Below, piece after piece: positions 1 through 8,701 of a stretch of DNA of 64,000 bases. The DNA comes from Chloroflexota bacterium. Its GTDB lineage: Bacteria > Chloroflexota > Anaerolineae > SpSt-313. The stretch spans positions 1-64,000 of the forward strand of contig JAKPJZ010000075.1 of NCBI GenBank assembly GCA_029553955.1, read 5' to 3'. The notes beneath the pieces are model-generated. The model was not told the origin of the DNA and did no database searches. It was given only the letters and a program-made list of their open reading frames with translations. Within the stretch, counting starts at the first letter, position 1. Each line of letters begins with the position of its first letter. Both the position numbers and the translations under genes were made by a program.

Positions 1-1
1 A

Positions 2-135
2 CACCTGGACCGCTTCTTCGCCGAGTTGGCCAACCGTACTGCCGAGGTCAAGCAGCGCTGCCGAAGCGCTCTGCAAGCCCTGGCTGATGGTCTTGCACCA
101 ACAACCAACCATGTAGATCCCATGCCGGATTCAGT

Positions 136-139
<4 letters not shown>
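2..139 (+). CDS. 3' end of an unidentified gene
   Basis: An open frame enters from the left edge and codes for 45 residues before a TAG stop. The peptide begins HLDRFFAEL and contains a basic, Arg/Lys-rich helical stretch. It ends 4 bp inside the 3' end of the convergent ABC ATPase gene. The composition resembles the tail of a DNA-binding or transposase protein, but no family motif is left, so no function is assigned. Real coding is likely but not certain because the start is missing. Confidence 0.4.
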
Positions 140-858
<719 letters not shown>

Positions 859-1689
859 TCAGGGCTCCGTTCTCCAGGCGGCGGCGCGCCGCGCCAGCGG
901 GCCGAGCAGCAGGCCCTCGCTCAGCCACAGGAGCGCTAGCGCCACCAGCACCCAGGCGACCACTTGCGCTGTGTTGAGCTGGGTGCGCGCCAGGGCCATG
1001 GCGCTGCCCACACCGGTATCCGAGGCCAGGAATTCCCCCATGATGCCGATGCGTACGGTCAGCGTCGCCGCCGTGGCCAGCCCGGCCAGCAGGTGTGGCG
1101 CCAGCGCCGGCAGATACAGCTCGCGCACGAGCGCGACGCCTCGCAGCCCAAAGACCTGCGCCATGGCCAGCAGGTCGCGGTCGATGGCGTGCACCCCCGC
1201 AGTGGTGGACGCAAAGACGACCGGCAGCGTCACCAGCAGGGCTACGACGATGGGCGTCGGGCTGCCGGTACCGAACCAGATCAGCGCCAGCGCGATCCAG
1301 GCGATGGGTGGCACGCCGGCGGCCACACCCATGCCGGGCCGCAGCAACGCTTCCAGCACTGCACTGCGGCCGGCGGCGAGGCCCAGCGCAATCCCCAGCG
1401 CCGACCCCAGGGCAAAGGCGAACGCCAGGCGGGCCACGGTGATCGTTAGCGCCGGCCACAGCCGGCCGCCCAATGCCAGGCGCCCCAGCTCGCCCAGCAC
1501 CTGCAGGGGCGAGGGCACGAGGATAGGGGGGTAGAACGCCGCAAGGCCGCCCCAGGCGGCGATGAGCAGTGCCACGCCGGCGAGCGGCCAGAGGATTGCG
1601 CCTGCCTCCGGCCCTCTGCGACGCGATGGCGGCTTCCTGCCGGCGCCTGCCGGGCCACTACGTGTGTTGTCGAGGCGCATCAGGTCCAT
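859..1689 (-). CDS. ABC transporter permease, NitT/TauT (SsuC/TauC) type
   Basis: Inner-membrane permease, 276 residues, with about six hydrophobic segments after a basic cytoplasmic N terminus. A BPD_transp_1 coupling-loop region (GEFLASDTGVGSAM, about residues 223-236) is visible. The ATG at 1689 is favoured over an in-frame ATG nine bases downstream because AAGGACC lies just upstream of it. It abuts the ATPase gene and is separated from the upstream binding-protein gene by a 137-bp gap holding a 72-bp perfect palindrome, which may lower permease expression relative to the binding protein. Confidence 0.88.
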   Translation of the reverse strand: MDLMRLDNTRSGPAGAGRKPPSRRRGPEAGAILWPLAGVALLIAAWGGLAAFYPPILVPSPLQVLGELGRLALGGRLWPALTITVARLAFAFALGSALGIALGLAAGRSAVLEALLRPGMGVAAGVPPIAWIALALIWFGTGSPTPIVVALLVTLPVVFASTTAGVHAIDRDLLAMAQVFGLRGVALVRELYLPALAPHLLAGLATAATLTVRIGIMGEFLASDTGVGSAMALARTQLNTAQVVAWVLVALALLWLSEGLLLGPLARRAAAWRTEP

Positions 1690-1753
1690 GTGGTCCTTGC
1701 CGGCAATCGGGCAACGCGCTGTGCGCCTGCCCGATGCGGGCCCCTTTCAGAAG

Positions 1754-1825
1754 GGTTTTGGGGGTTGCCGGGCGGCGTTGGCTCGCCCGCGGGCGAGCCA
1801 ACGCCGCCCGGCAACCCCCAAAACC
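1754..1825. repeat. 72-bp perfect palindrome, family P1
   Basis: Both 36-nt arms are fully complementary. The tip contains GCCCGCGGGC flanked by TTGGC/GCCAA, and the base is GGTTTTGG/CCAAAACC. It starts 1 bp after the stop codon of the minus-strand binding-protein gene, so its transcript would form a stable 3' hairpin between that gene and the permease. No U-tract follows, so it is not a textbook intrinsic terminator. Confidence 0.9.
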
Positions 1826-1826
1826 A

Positions 1827-2828
1827 TCACCCATAAAAGCCATCGGGCGGCAGCCGGCCGCCAATCAACTCGGGCGACAACGCGTGCATTTCCGACAGGA
1901 AGAACTCGATCTCGGCGCGGACCGTGCCCGCCTCCTCAAAAGTCGACTGGATGTGCGTGAGCGAGTCGCGCATCACCGCCGGCGGGATGGCGTGGATGGC
2001 CTCCGCACCGGCCTGAGTGGCCTCGTCGGCGTGTGCCGCGACCCAGGGCACCGCATCGCGATGGGCGCTTTGGAACCAGTCGAGCAGCTCGGGGCGCGTG
2101 CGTGCCACGTCGGGGTGCGCCGCCACGCCGGCCATGGGGATGCGCGCGCGGCGTCTGGTGGCGGCAGCCCAGGCCTGGGCATAGTCGAGGCTGCGATAGA
2201 GCGTGATGCCGTTCTGCTGTGCCTTCTGGATGGCCAGCGTCGCCGAGGGCTCCGAGAGCACGGCGTAGCGCGCCCGGCCTGCCGCCAGGAGCTGGGCGGC
2301 CTCGGGCGCGGCGCTCAGGTAGCTCGGCTTCAGATCCTCCGCCAGGTTCAGGCCCGCGCGTTGCAGCAAGTACTGCGTCAGGATGTCGGGCAGGTCACCC
2401 CGGAAGGGGATGAGCACGGTCTCGCCGCGCAGGTCGGCCAGCGAGTTGATGCTCGGCTCGGGGCTGACCAGGTAGAGGATGCCCCAAATGTAGACGTTGA
2501 GGAGCTGCACCTCCACGCCGCGGTTGTACAGCGTTGCCGCGACGTTCACCGGCAGCCCGGAAAAGTGCGCCTGGCCGCTTGTGATGCGCGCGCGCATCTC
2601 GTCGACCGTGGACCACACCTGGAAGCGCGCGTCGCCGGCCAGCTCGCGCGGCACGCCGCGCTGCGCCACCCGCAGTAGCGCCAGGCTGGGCGGCGAGGGC
2701 GCGCCCTGGATCGTCACCACCGGCAGTGGCTGCATGCCTCGCCGGCAGCCCAGCGCGGCCCCAAGGGCCGCAGCCGCGCCCGCGCGCAGCGCCAACGACA
2801 GGAACGCTCTCCGTGTGAAGCTGGCCAT
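1827..2828 (-). CDS. ABC transporter substrate-binding lipoprotein, NitT/TauT type
   Basis: This 333-residue exported binding protein starts with a twin-arginine-like RRAFLSLAL signal, followed by an Ala-rich core and the lipobox-like ALGC. It is therefore likely lipid-anchored outside the membrane. The mature region has the SsuA/NMT1 pattern (SLADLRGETVLIPF near residue 135, YLLQRAGL). The start is supported by a GGAG site and by a canonical promoter directly upstream. It is the first gene of the importer operon. The ligand is unknown. Confidence 0.85.
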   Translation of the reverse strand: MASFTRRAFLSLALRAGAAAALGAALGCRRGMQPLPVVTIQGAPSPPSLALLRVAQRGVPRELAGDARFQVWSTVDEMRARITSGQAHFSGLPVNVAATLYNRGVEVQLLNVYIWGILYLVSPEPSINSLADLRGETVLIPFRGDLPDILTQYLLQRAGLNLAEDLKPSYLSAAPEAAQLLAAGRARYAVLSEPSATLAIQKAQQNGITLYRSLDYAQAWAAATRRRARIPMAGVAAHPDVARTRPELLDWFQSAHRDAVPWVAAHADEATQAGAEAIHAIPPAVMRDSLTHIQSTFEEAGTVRAEIEFFLSEMHALSPELIGGRLPPDGFYG

Positions 2829-2854
2829 GGCCGCACTCTCCTTCTTCCACCCCC

Positions 2855-2883
2855 ATTATAGCACCCGGAATCGGCAGCGACAA
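2855..2883 (-). promoter_or_regulatory. sigma70-type promoter of the ABC importer operon
   Basis: On the minus strand: -35 TTGTCG (2883-2878), 17-bp spacer, -10 TATAAT (2860-2855), 27 bp from the -10 to the ATG at 2828. Confidence 0.75.
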
Positions 2884-2903
2884 GGCTCTGGGCAATTGTT
2901 GCT

Positions 2904-2966
2904 CAGTCCGTCATTGCGATTAACTTAGAGTTCGCAGAACCCTGGGGTACTCGCAATGACGGACTG
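2904..2966. repeat. hairpin repeat, TCATTGCGA family
   Basis: A 16-bp perfect stem (2904-2919 with 2951-2966) carries GTCATTGCGA / TCGCAATGAC ends around a 31-nt loop. The same ends recur in the hairpin at 17041-17099 and in a half copy at 16985. It lies between the divergent importer and acylase promoters. Confidence 0.75.
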
Positions 2967-2989
2967 AACAGATGCGGCTCCGCCCTGCT

Positions 2990-3018
2990 TTGACAGCTTT
3001 TCCACTGCTGTGTAAGCT
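2990..3018 (+). promoter_or_regulatory. promoter of the penicillin-acylase-family gene
   Basis: -35 TTGACA (2990-2995), 17-bp spacer, -10 TAAGCT (3013-3018). It lies downstream of the first in-frame ATG (2972), which argues for the GTG start at 3053. Confidence 0.6.
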
Positions 3019-3052
3019 GTGGCCCATACACGTGCGTGGGAGGATACGTCTG

Positions 3053-5422
3053 GTGCCGAGGCTCAGGAACGCCATCGCTCTTTCGTTGATTGCCATTGTC
3101 GTGCTGACGCTCGTAGGCGTGGGCGGCGCCTACGCCTACGTGCGGCCCAGCCTGCCCGCAAGCGGCCTCGTGCAGCTTGAGGGCGTGCGGGCACCGGTAG
3201 AGGTGCTCCGCGACCGCTGGGGTGTGCCACACATCTTTGCGCACAGCGAGGAAGACCTCTTCTTCGCCCAGGGCTACGTGACGGCGCAGGACCGGCTGTG
3301 GCAGATGGAGCTTGGGCGGCGCGCAGCGCGGGGCACGCTGGCCGAAGTGCTGGGCGAGGAGGCTGTGCCCGGCGACCGGCTGGCGCGCACGCTGGGGTTT
3401 GCCCGCGCCGCGGATCTGGAATGGGCCGGGCTCGACGCCGACGTGCGCGGTGCGCTCGAGGCGTATGCCCGCGGCGTGAACGCCTTCCTCACGACGCCCG
3501 GCCAGCGCCTGCCGTTCGAGTTCATCCTGAAGGGCGCGGCCCCTGCGCCTTGGCAGCCACAGGATAGCCTGGCCTGGGCGCGGCTCCTGGCCTGGTGCCT
3601 CGATGGCGACTGGCAGCAGGAGGTCATGCGCGCGCGCCTGGTTCAGGCGGTGGGTGCGGCGCGGGCGGCCGAGCTGGACCCGGCCCTCACTGGGTTGGGA
3701 ACAGCGCCGGCTGATCTCGGCTACCTGGCGGCGCTCTCTGAGGAGACCTTGCTGGAGGCGGGCGCGAGGGTCTGGCCGTGGGCCGGGGGCTTGAGCGGCA
3801 CCTCGTGGGCTGTGGGCGGCGCCAAGACGGCGAGTGGCGCGCCCATCCTCGCCAGCGCGCCGCAACTGCCGCCACAGATGCCCTCGCCCTGGTACGAGGT
3901 GCACCTGGTGGGTGGGCGCTATGACGTCATCGGCGCCGGCCTGCCAGGGCTGCCCGGCGTGGCCATGGGGCGCAACCGCAGCATCGTCTGGGGCCTGGGC
4001 AAAGCGGCGGCCGATACCATGGACCTGTACGTGGAGCGGGTACGACCCGGCGATCGGCCGCAGGCCGAGTATGAGGGCGGCTGGGAGGCTATGGGCGCCG
4101 TTGAGGAGCAGATCAGCGTGCGCGGCCAGGCCGAGCCGCTGCGCATCACGGTCTACACCACGCGTCACGGGCCGCTGATCACCCCGCTTGAGTCGTCGGG
4201 CGCCGCGCAGGTCGCTCTGCGCTGGTCGGGCGACGGCCGGCCGGCTGCGCTGGTGCAGGGCACGCTCGCCGTCGGCCGGGCTGCGGGTTGGCCCGAGTTC
4301 GAAGCGGCGCTGCAGGAATGGGGGGCACCTGCGTTGATTCTGCCCTACGGCGATGCGCAGGGCAGCGTTGGCTATGCCTGCACCGGGGCTGTGCCCGAGC
4401 GGCCTGGCGCTGGCGGCGCGCTGCCGGTGCCGGGCTGGGCCGCCGGCTACGAGTGGGGCCGCCTGGCGACGGCCGAGGAGCTGCCGAAGGAGCTACGGCC
4501 TGCAGGCTCGACCCTGGTGGTCACCGGCGGTGTGGCGACGCCGCCAGGCTGGCCCGAGCAGACCTGGGATGATGCCCGCACGGCTGCTGCTGCTCGCATC
4601 ATCGAGCTCCTGGGCACAAACGAGTTGCTCACGGCCGAGGCGGCGCAGACGATCCAGTGCGATGACCGCGCGCCCGATCAGCCGCTGCTGGCGCTGCTGC
4701 GAGAGCTGCCGCCGCAGGGCTGGCTGCAGGAGCGGACGATGCCCTACGTGCGCGACTGGGATGGCCGCTACGATGCCGAGAGCGCCGGCGCAGGCATTTA
4801 CGAGACCTTCTGTTGGCGGCTGGCGCACAACACGCTCGACGATGAGCTCGGCGCTGGGCTGGTCGATGCCTACCTCGATGCCTGCCTCGATCACCGGGCC
4901 GTATTGGAGCGGCTGGCCGCGCAGCCCGACAGTCCGTGGTTCGATGATAGCCGCACCCCCGTGCGCGAAGGGCGCGCTGAGAGCATCGCCCGCAGCTTTG
5001 CCGATGCCCTCGAGTGGCTGGGCCGCCGCTTCGGCGACCTGCCGTATGAGTGGAACTGGGGCCGGGTGCACAATGTCACCTTTGCGCACGCCTTGAGCAA
5101 GGAGGGCACGGCGCAGCGCCTGCTGCTGAGCCGCGGCGCCATGCGCGCCGGGGGAGGGCCGGGCAGCGTGGATGCGGTCGCTGCCGGCTATGGGCAGCGC
5201 ATGGCGGTGAGCGCCGTGCCCTACCGCTTGGTCGTTGACCTGGGGCAGGGCGGCCAGATGCGCGCCATGAACAGCACGGGGCAGTCGGGGAATCCGCTCA
5301 GCGTGCACTATGCCGACATGATCCAGCCCTGGCGCGAGGGGGGCTACCATCCGCTGCTCTTCGAGCGCGAGGCCATCGGGCAGGCGCGAGAGGCGGCGCT
5401 CACGTTGGCGCCCGTACAATAG
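3053..5422 (+). CDS. penicillin acylase (S45) family hydrolase
   Basis: Ntn-hydrolase superfamily amidase of about 789 residues, normal for S45 proteins, likely membrane-tethered or exported through the N-terminal hydrophobic segment (about residues 7-26). The GTG start has GGGAGGAT 8 nt upstream and follows the promoter; the ATG at 2972 does not. Family features include RDRWGVPHIFA near the N terminus, FAQGYVTAQDRLWQME, and GRNRSIVWG in the beta part. The expected Ser-Asn-x-Trp autoprocessing site reads SGTSW, and the usual NDPHL motif reads SAPQL, so nucleophile identity and activity are uncertain. The natural substrate is unknown; beta-lactam or acyl-homoserine-lactone turnover are only possibilities. 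Confidence 0.82.
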   Translation: MPRLRNAIALSLIAIVVLTLVGVGGAYAYVRPSLPASGLVQLEGVRAPVEVLRDRWGVPHIFAHSEEDLFFAQGYVTAQDRLWQMELGRRAARGTLAEVLGEEAVPGDRLARTLGFARAADLEWAGLDADVRGALEAYARGVNAFLTTPGQRLPFEFILKGAAPAPWQPQDSLAWARLLAWCLDGDWQQEVMRARLVQAVGAARAAELDPALTGLGTAPADLGYLAALSEETLLEAGARVWPWAGGLSGTSWAVGGAKTASGAPILASAPQLPPQMPSPWYEVHLVGGRYDVIGAGLPGLPGVAMGRNRSIVWGLGKAAADTMDLYVERVRPGDRPQAEYEGGWEAMGAVEEQISVRGQAEPLRITVYTTRHGPLITPLESSGAAQVALRWSGDGRPAALVQGTLAVGRAAGWPEFEAALQEWGAPALILPYGDAQGSVGYACTGAVPERPGAGGALPVPGWAAGYEWGRLATAEELPKELRPAGSTLVVTGGVATPPGWPEQTWDDARTAAAARIIELLGTNELLTAEAAQTIQCDDRAPDQPLLALLRELPPQGWLQERTMPYVRDWDGRYDAESAGAGIYETFCWRLAHNTLDDELGAGLVDAYLDACLDHRAVLERLAAQPDSPWFDDSRTPVREGRAESIARSFADALEWLGRRFGDLPYEWNWGRVHNVTFAHALSKEGTAQRLLLSRGAMRAGGGPGSVDAVAAGYGQRMAVSAVPYRLVVDLGQGGQMRAMNSTGQSGNPLSVHYADMIQPWREGGYHPLLFEREAIGQAREAALTLAPVQ

Positions 5423-5447
5423 GAGAAGGGCAGGAAGCGGCGGCCTT

Positions 5448-5541
5448 GTTCGTGGTGCGGGAGAGCGTCGGGCGGGCGGCGCGGCGAGGGTTCGCGAACC
5501 CTCGCCGCGCCGCCCGCCCGACGCTCTCCCGCACCACGAAC
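5448..5541. repeat. 94-bp perfect palindrome, family P2
   Basis: Two fully complementary 47-nt arms meet at GGGTTCGCGAACCC. It lies between the convergent acylase and pfk genes, ending 26 bp past the pfk stop, so it can act as a bidirectional transcript end. The base (GTGGTGCGGGAGAGCG) resembles the bases of the palindromes at 34546 and 46548. Confidence 0.9.
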
Positions 5542-5567
5542 GATCTCTTGGTGCCAAATCCGATAAT

Positions 5568-6602
5568 CTAGTAGAAAATCTCGGCGAGCTGATACAGCGT
5601 GGGGTCAACCGTTTTCATCCTAGACATCGCCTCGGAGAGGGGCACGTCGATGATCTGGTTGCCCTGCAGGGCCGACATATAGCCGAACATGTCTTCCTTG
5701 ACGCGGTCGGCTGCGCGCACGCCCAGGCGCGTCGCCAGCAGGCGGTCGAAGACCGTCGGCGAGCCGCCGCGCTGCAGGTGGCCAAGCACCACCGAGCGCG
5801 TCTCAAACCCGGTCTGCCGCTCCACCTCGCGGGCCACGGTCTCCGACAGGCCGCGACGGTCGAGCCGCACGTGCCCAAAGGCGTCGGCCTCGCCGAGGTC
5901 TTCGTTCACCGGCATATCGGTGATCTGCGCGCCCTCGGCGACGACGATGATGCTGAAATGCTTGCCCATGGCGTAGCGCCGGCGCAGGTGCTCGCACATC
6001 TTGTTGATGCTGCAGGGCGCCTCGGGGATTACGACAAAGTCGGCGCCGCCCGCCAGGCCGCCAACCACGGCAACCCAGCCGGCGTGCCGGCCCATGACCT
6101 CGACGACCAGAGCGCGGTGATGGGCGCTGGCGGTGGTGTGCAGCTTGTCGAGCGCCTCGCACACCGTCGTCGTGGCCGTGTCAAAGCCGATGCAATAGTC
6201 GGTGCCCCAGACGTCGTTGTCCATCGTCTTGGGCACACCGGAGACGGGCACGCCATGCTCACGGTAGAGCCGCTCGGCCACGCCCAGCGTGTCTTCGCCG
6301 CCGATCGCCACGATAGCGTCGAGGTTCAACTCCTTGATCGTCCTCAAGCTCTTCTCGAGGTCTCGGGCATGCTTGAAGGGGTTGGTGCGCGAAGAGCCAA
6401 GCATCGTGCCGCCGATGTGCAGGATGCCCGATACGCTCTTCATGCTCAAAGGCTCGACATCGCTGTCGACCAGGCCGGCCCAGCCGTTGCGAATGCCATA
6501 GACATCAAAGCCATACTCCAGGCTGCGACGGGTCACAGCACGGATGGCCGCGTTGAGGCCAGGGACGTCGCCGCCGCCTGTCAGAACGCCGATTCTGGTC
6601 AT
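5568..6602 (-). CDS. pfkA: 6-phosphofructokinase, probably PPi-dependent
   Basis: Phosphorylates fructose-6-phosphate in glycolysis; 344 residues. The ATG at 6602 has AGGAGGT upstream and begins the conserved MTRIGVLTGGGD. Seen: GGEDT at 101-105, PKTMDND at 124-130, and MGRHAGW in the substrate loop. Asp at position 104 together with Lys in PKT is the combination known from PPi-dependent (group III) enzymes, whereas ATP enzymes have Gly at 104. Use of PPi would make the step reversible and save ATP. It lies 89 bp downstream of fba, in the same direction, so glycolytic steps 3 and 4 are paired. Confidence 0.9.
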   Translation of the reverse strand: MTRIGVLTGGGDVPGLNAAIRAVTRRSLEYGFDVYGIRNGWAGLVDSDVEPLSMKSVSGILHIGGTMLGSSRTNPFKHARDLEKSLRTIKELNLDAIVAIGGEDTLGVAERLYREHGVPVSGVPKTMDNDVWGTDYCIGFDTATTTVCEALDKLHTTASAHHRALVVEVMGRHAGWVAVVGGLAGGADFVVIPEAPCSINKMCEHLRRRYAMGKHFSIIVVAEGAQITDMPVNEDLGEADAFGHVRLDRRGLSETVAREVERQTGFETRSVVLGHLQRGGSPTVFDRLLATRLGVRAADRVKEDMFGYMSALQGNQIIDVPLSEAMSRMKTVDPTLYQLAEIFY

Positions 6603-6634
6603 GGAAAGGACCTCCTGTTGCTCGCGGTCAGTGG

Positions 6635-6685
6635 CCAGTGGTCCGCAGCCCGCCGGCGCTCGTTCTGCGGGCCGCGGACCACTGG
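6635..6685. repeat. hairpin between fba and pfkA
   Basis: A 12-bp stem (CCAGTGGTCCGC with its complement at 6674-6685), with inner GCCCGC/GCGGGC pairing, fills most of the 89-bp gap. It may process or stabilise the fba-pfkA mRNA. Confidence 0.7.
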
Positions 6686-6691
6686 CTTCCA

Positions 6692-7615
6692 TCATTCGAC
6701 TGCACCGAGCTCGGCGCTGCGATACTGCTTCTTGGGGCTGACAAAGCCGCCCGTCGAGTCGATCACGCCGGCCGAGCCGAAGAGGCGGATCTTTTCGCGC
6801 ACGATTTCCTTCACGGCATCGCGCCCCAGACCGATGCTCTTGCGGGGATCGGTTGACTCGGCGAACTGGACCAGCCCCTGACGGATGCCCTCCAAGAAAG
6901 CCTGGTTCAGCGCCGTGGCCACGTTCACCTTGCAGATGCCGTGGGCAATGCCTTCGGCAACGCTCTCGTGCTTGACGCCCGAGGACCCGTGCAGGACCAG
7001 CGGCGTGTTGGGGATCTGCGCGTGGATGGCCTTGATGCGTGGGACGTCGAGCTCGGCCTCCCGCGAGGTCATGGCGTGCACCGAGCCGCAGGCAATAGCC
7101 AGCGAGTCGACTCCGGTCAGCTCGACGAACTCGCGCGCCTGCTGCGGATCGGTCATGGCCGCGCACACCTGCTCGTAGGTGACGCGGTCGCTGGTCTGCA
7201 GCACCTGGCCCAGCTCGGCCTCGACCGGAAGATCGACCGCATGGGCGATCTCGACGATCTTTTTGGTCGTGGCGACGTTCTGTTCGTAGGGCTTTTTCGA
7301 GCCGTCGTACATGAGCGAGGTAAAGCCGGCGTAGAGGCAGCGCACGTTCTGGTCAAAGTCGGTGCCGTGGTCCAGGTGCAGCACGACCGGCACGCTGACG
7401 ACGCTGGCCGCGATCTTGACCAGGCCGGCCGCGAAGGCCATTCCGGCGTAGCGGATGGCGCCCTGGCTCACCTGCAGGATCACCGGCGCCCGCTCCTCCT
7501 GTGCGGCCTCGACGATGGCCTGCACCTGCTCCATGTTGTTGGCGTTGAACGCGCCCACAGCAAAGTGCTGCCGCAGCGCTTCCTCAAGAATGGGCTTGCT
7601 GCTGACGAGGGGCAT
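6692..7615 (-). CDS. fba: class II fructose-1,6-bisphosphate aldolase
   Basis: Zn-dependent aldolase splitting fructose-1,6-bisphosphate to two triose phosphates; 307 residues. Seen: N-terminal AFNANNMEQ, metal-binding His in HLDHGTDF (about residues 79-86), LHGSSG phosphate-binding motif and KVNVATAL near residue 240, all standard for the class II family. GGAGGAG precedes the ATG. It is upstream of pfkA and downstream of the tRNA-Leu gene, whose promoter might read through. No separate promoter was evident in the 187-bp gap before it. Confidence 0.93.
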   Translation of the reverse strand: MPLVSSKPILEEALRQHFAVGAFNANNMEQVQAIVEAAQEERAPVILQVSQGAIRYAGMAFAAGLVKIAASVVSVPVVLHLDHGTDFDQNVRCLYAGFTSLMYDGSKKPYEQNVATTKKIVEIAHAVDLPVEAELGQVLQTSDRVTYEQVCAAMTDPQQAREFVELTGVDSLAIACGSVHAMTSREAELDVPRIKAIHAQIPNTPLVLHGSSGVKHESVAEGIAHGICKVNVATALNQAFLEGIRQGLVQFAESTDPRKSIGLGRDAVKEIVREKIRLFGSAGVIDSTGGFVSPKKQYRSAELGAVE

Positions 7616-7637
7616 CGCTTCTCCTCCTGCTCGCGTT

Positions 7638-7690
7638 AGGACCCCTGAACCTTGCGCAGGTTCCAGACTTGTGCAAGGCTCAAGGTTCCT
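7638..7690. repeat. imperfect hairpin upstream of fba
   Basis: AGGACCCCTGAACCTTG pairs imperfectly with CAAGGTTCCT, with an inner GCGCAGG/CTTGTGC repeat. It lies in the fba leader. No specific regulatory family is recognised. Confidence 0.45.
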
Positions 7691-7802
7691 GACAAAGAAT
7701 GAGGGCTAAACCCTGCATGGGCTAGCCCTGCTCCGAACCTCCTTGGCGGCTGCACAGGCGCAACGGTTGTTTGTCAAAACCTGCTATACTAGTATACAAT
7801 CA

Positions 7803-7886
7803 TGCCGAAGGTGGGATTCGAACCCACACGGAGTTTACCTCCAGCGGTTTTTGAGACCGCCGCGTATACCTTTCCGCCACTTCGGC
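7803..7886 (-). tRNA. tRNA-Leu (anticodon CAA)
   Basis: An 84-nt class II tRNA. Acceptor GCCGAAG pairs with CTTCGGC, with discriminator A. Anticodon stem GCGGT/ACCGC encloses loop CTCAAAA, giving anticodon CAA for UUG. A long variable arm (GGAG/CTCC) and a T arm GTGGG-TTCGAAT-CCCAC follow. CCA is not encoded. Confidence 0.97.
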
Positions 7887-7898
7887 TTGGTCATGCAG

Positions 7899-7927
7899 AG
7901 TATAGGCTGAGAAAGCGGTTTCGTCAA
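7899..7927 (-). promoter_or_regulatory. promoter of tRNA-Leu
   Basis: Minus strand -35 TTGACG (7927-7922), 17-bp spacer, -10 TATACT (7904-7899), 12 bp before the mature tRNA 5' end. It may also drive fba-pfkA. Confidence 0.8.
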
Positions 7928-8038
7928 GTGGTGCCAGGCCGCAGCATTGTATGGATTGTCATTGCTTCGCTGCGCTCGCAACCACGATCTACACGCCTGC
8001 CCGCTGCAGCGGTTTCGATTGGGAAGGCCGGTGTCCCC

Positions 8039-8608
8039 ATGGATGAGCAGAGCCTCATCGCATCGACGCGCGCAGGGAACCCACGCGCTTTCAACCAATT
8101 GGTCGATAGCTACCAGGATATCGCGTACAGCGTCGCCTGCCGTGTCTTGGGCCATGCCGAGGCAGCCGCCGACGCGACACAGGATGCGTTCCTGGCGGCC
8201 TACCGGGCGCTGCCTGCGTTCCGTGGCGGCTCGTTCAAGGCCTGGCTGCTGCGCATCGTGACGAACGCCTGCTACGACCAGCTCCGCCTGAGGAAACGCC
8301 GCCCGCAGATCTCGCTCGACGACCTGGCCGAAGACCCCGACTATGCAAGTGCGCTGTCGGACCCGGGCGAGACGCCCGAAGATGCGCTCTTGCGCGAGGA
8401 TCTGGCGCAGGCGCTCGGCGCCGCCATCGCCAAGCTGCCCTTCGAGCAGAGGATAGTGCTCGTGCTTTCCGATGTGCAGGGCATGAGCTACGAAGAGATC
8501 TCCGCGAGCACAGGCGCATCGCTCGGCACGGTCAAGTCGCGGTTGAGCCGGGCGCGGGCCCGCGTGCGCGATTATTTGACGCAGGGCCGGGAACCTTTGC
8601 GGCCCTGA
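8039..8608 (+). CDS. ECF-type RNA polymerase sigma factor (sigma-70 family)
   Basis: An alternative sigma factor of 189 residues with region 2 (DATQDAFLAAYRAL near residues 42-55, WLLRIVTNACYDQLR) and region 4 HTH (SYEEISASTGASLGTVKSRLSRAR near 148-171). The ATG at 8039 fits the family N terminus MDEQSLIASTRAG; the frame stays open further upstream only because it runs across the tRNA. It is followed 93 bp downstream by a zinc-finger anti-sigma gene, the usual pairing. The regulon is unknown. Confidence 0.93.
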   Translation: MDEQSLIASTRAGNPRAFNQLVDSYQDIAYSVACRVLGHAEAAADATQDAFLAAYRALPAFRGGSFKAWLLRIVTNACYDQLRLRKRRPQISLDDLAEDPDYASALSDPGETPEDALLREDLAQALGAAIAKLPFEQRIVLVLSDVQGMSYEEISASTGASLGTVKSRLSRARARVRDYLTQGREPLRP

Positions 8609-8669
8609 AGCCGTCTTAGTGATTGAAGGGGCGGTTCGCAGACTGGCCCAGGGCGCACCCATTGGTAGG

Positions 8670-8687
8670 GGCGGTTCGTGAACCGCC
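8670..8687. repeat. short hairpin before the anti-sigma gene
   Basis: GGCGGTTC-GT-GAACCGCC forms a perfect 8-bp stem just upstream of the anti-sigma start. A second GGGGCGGTTCG copy lies at 8629. It may reduce anti-sigma translation relative to sigma. Confidence 0.5.
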
Positions 8688-8701
8688 CACGGAGAAACGG
8701 C

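Noticed and set aside
1827-2828. Binding protein as a THI5/thiamine-precursor transporter component
   Set aside because: The fold family fits, but no thi genes or TPP riboswitch are nearby, so the ligand was left open.
6602-7166. Upstream extension of the pfkA frame to 532 residues
   Set aside because: The extension runs through fba in another frame and lacks homology; the ATG at 6602 has an AGGAGGT site and begins the conserved N terminus.
7785-7796. TATACTAGTATA palindrome as a promoter of the sigma or fba gene
   Set aside because: No -35 box at 15-19 bp on either strand; only 8 bp separate it from TTGTCA.
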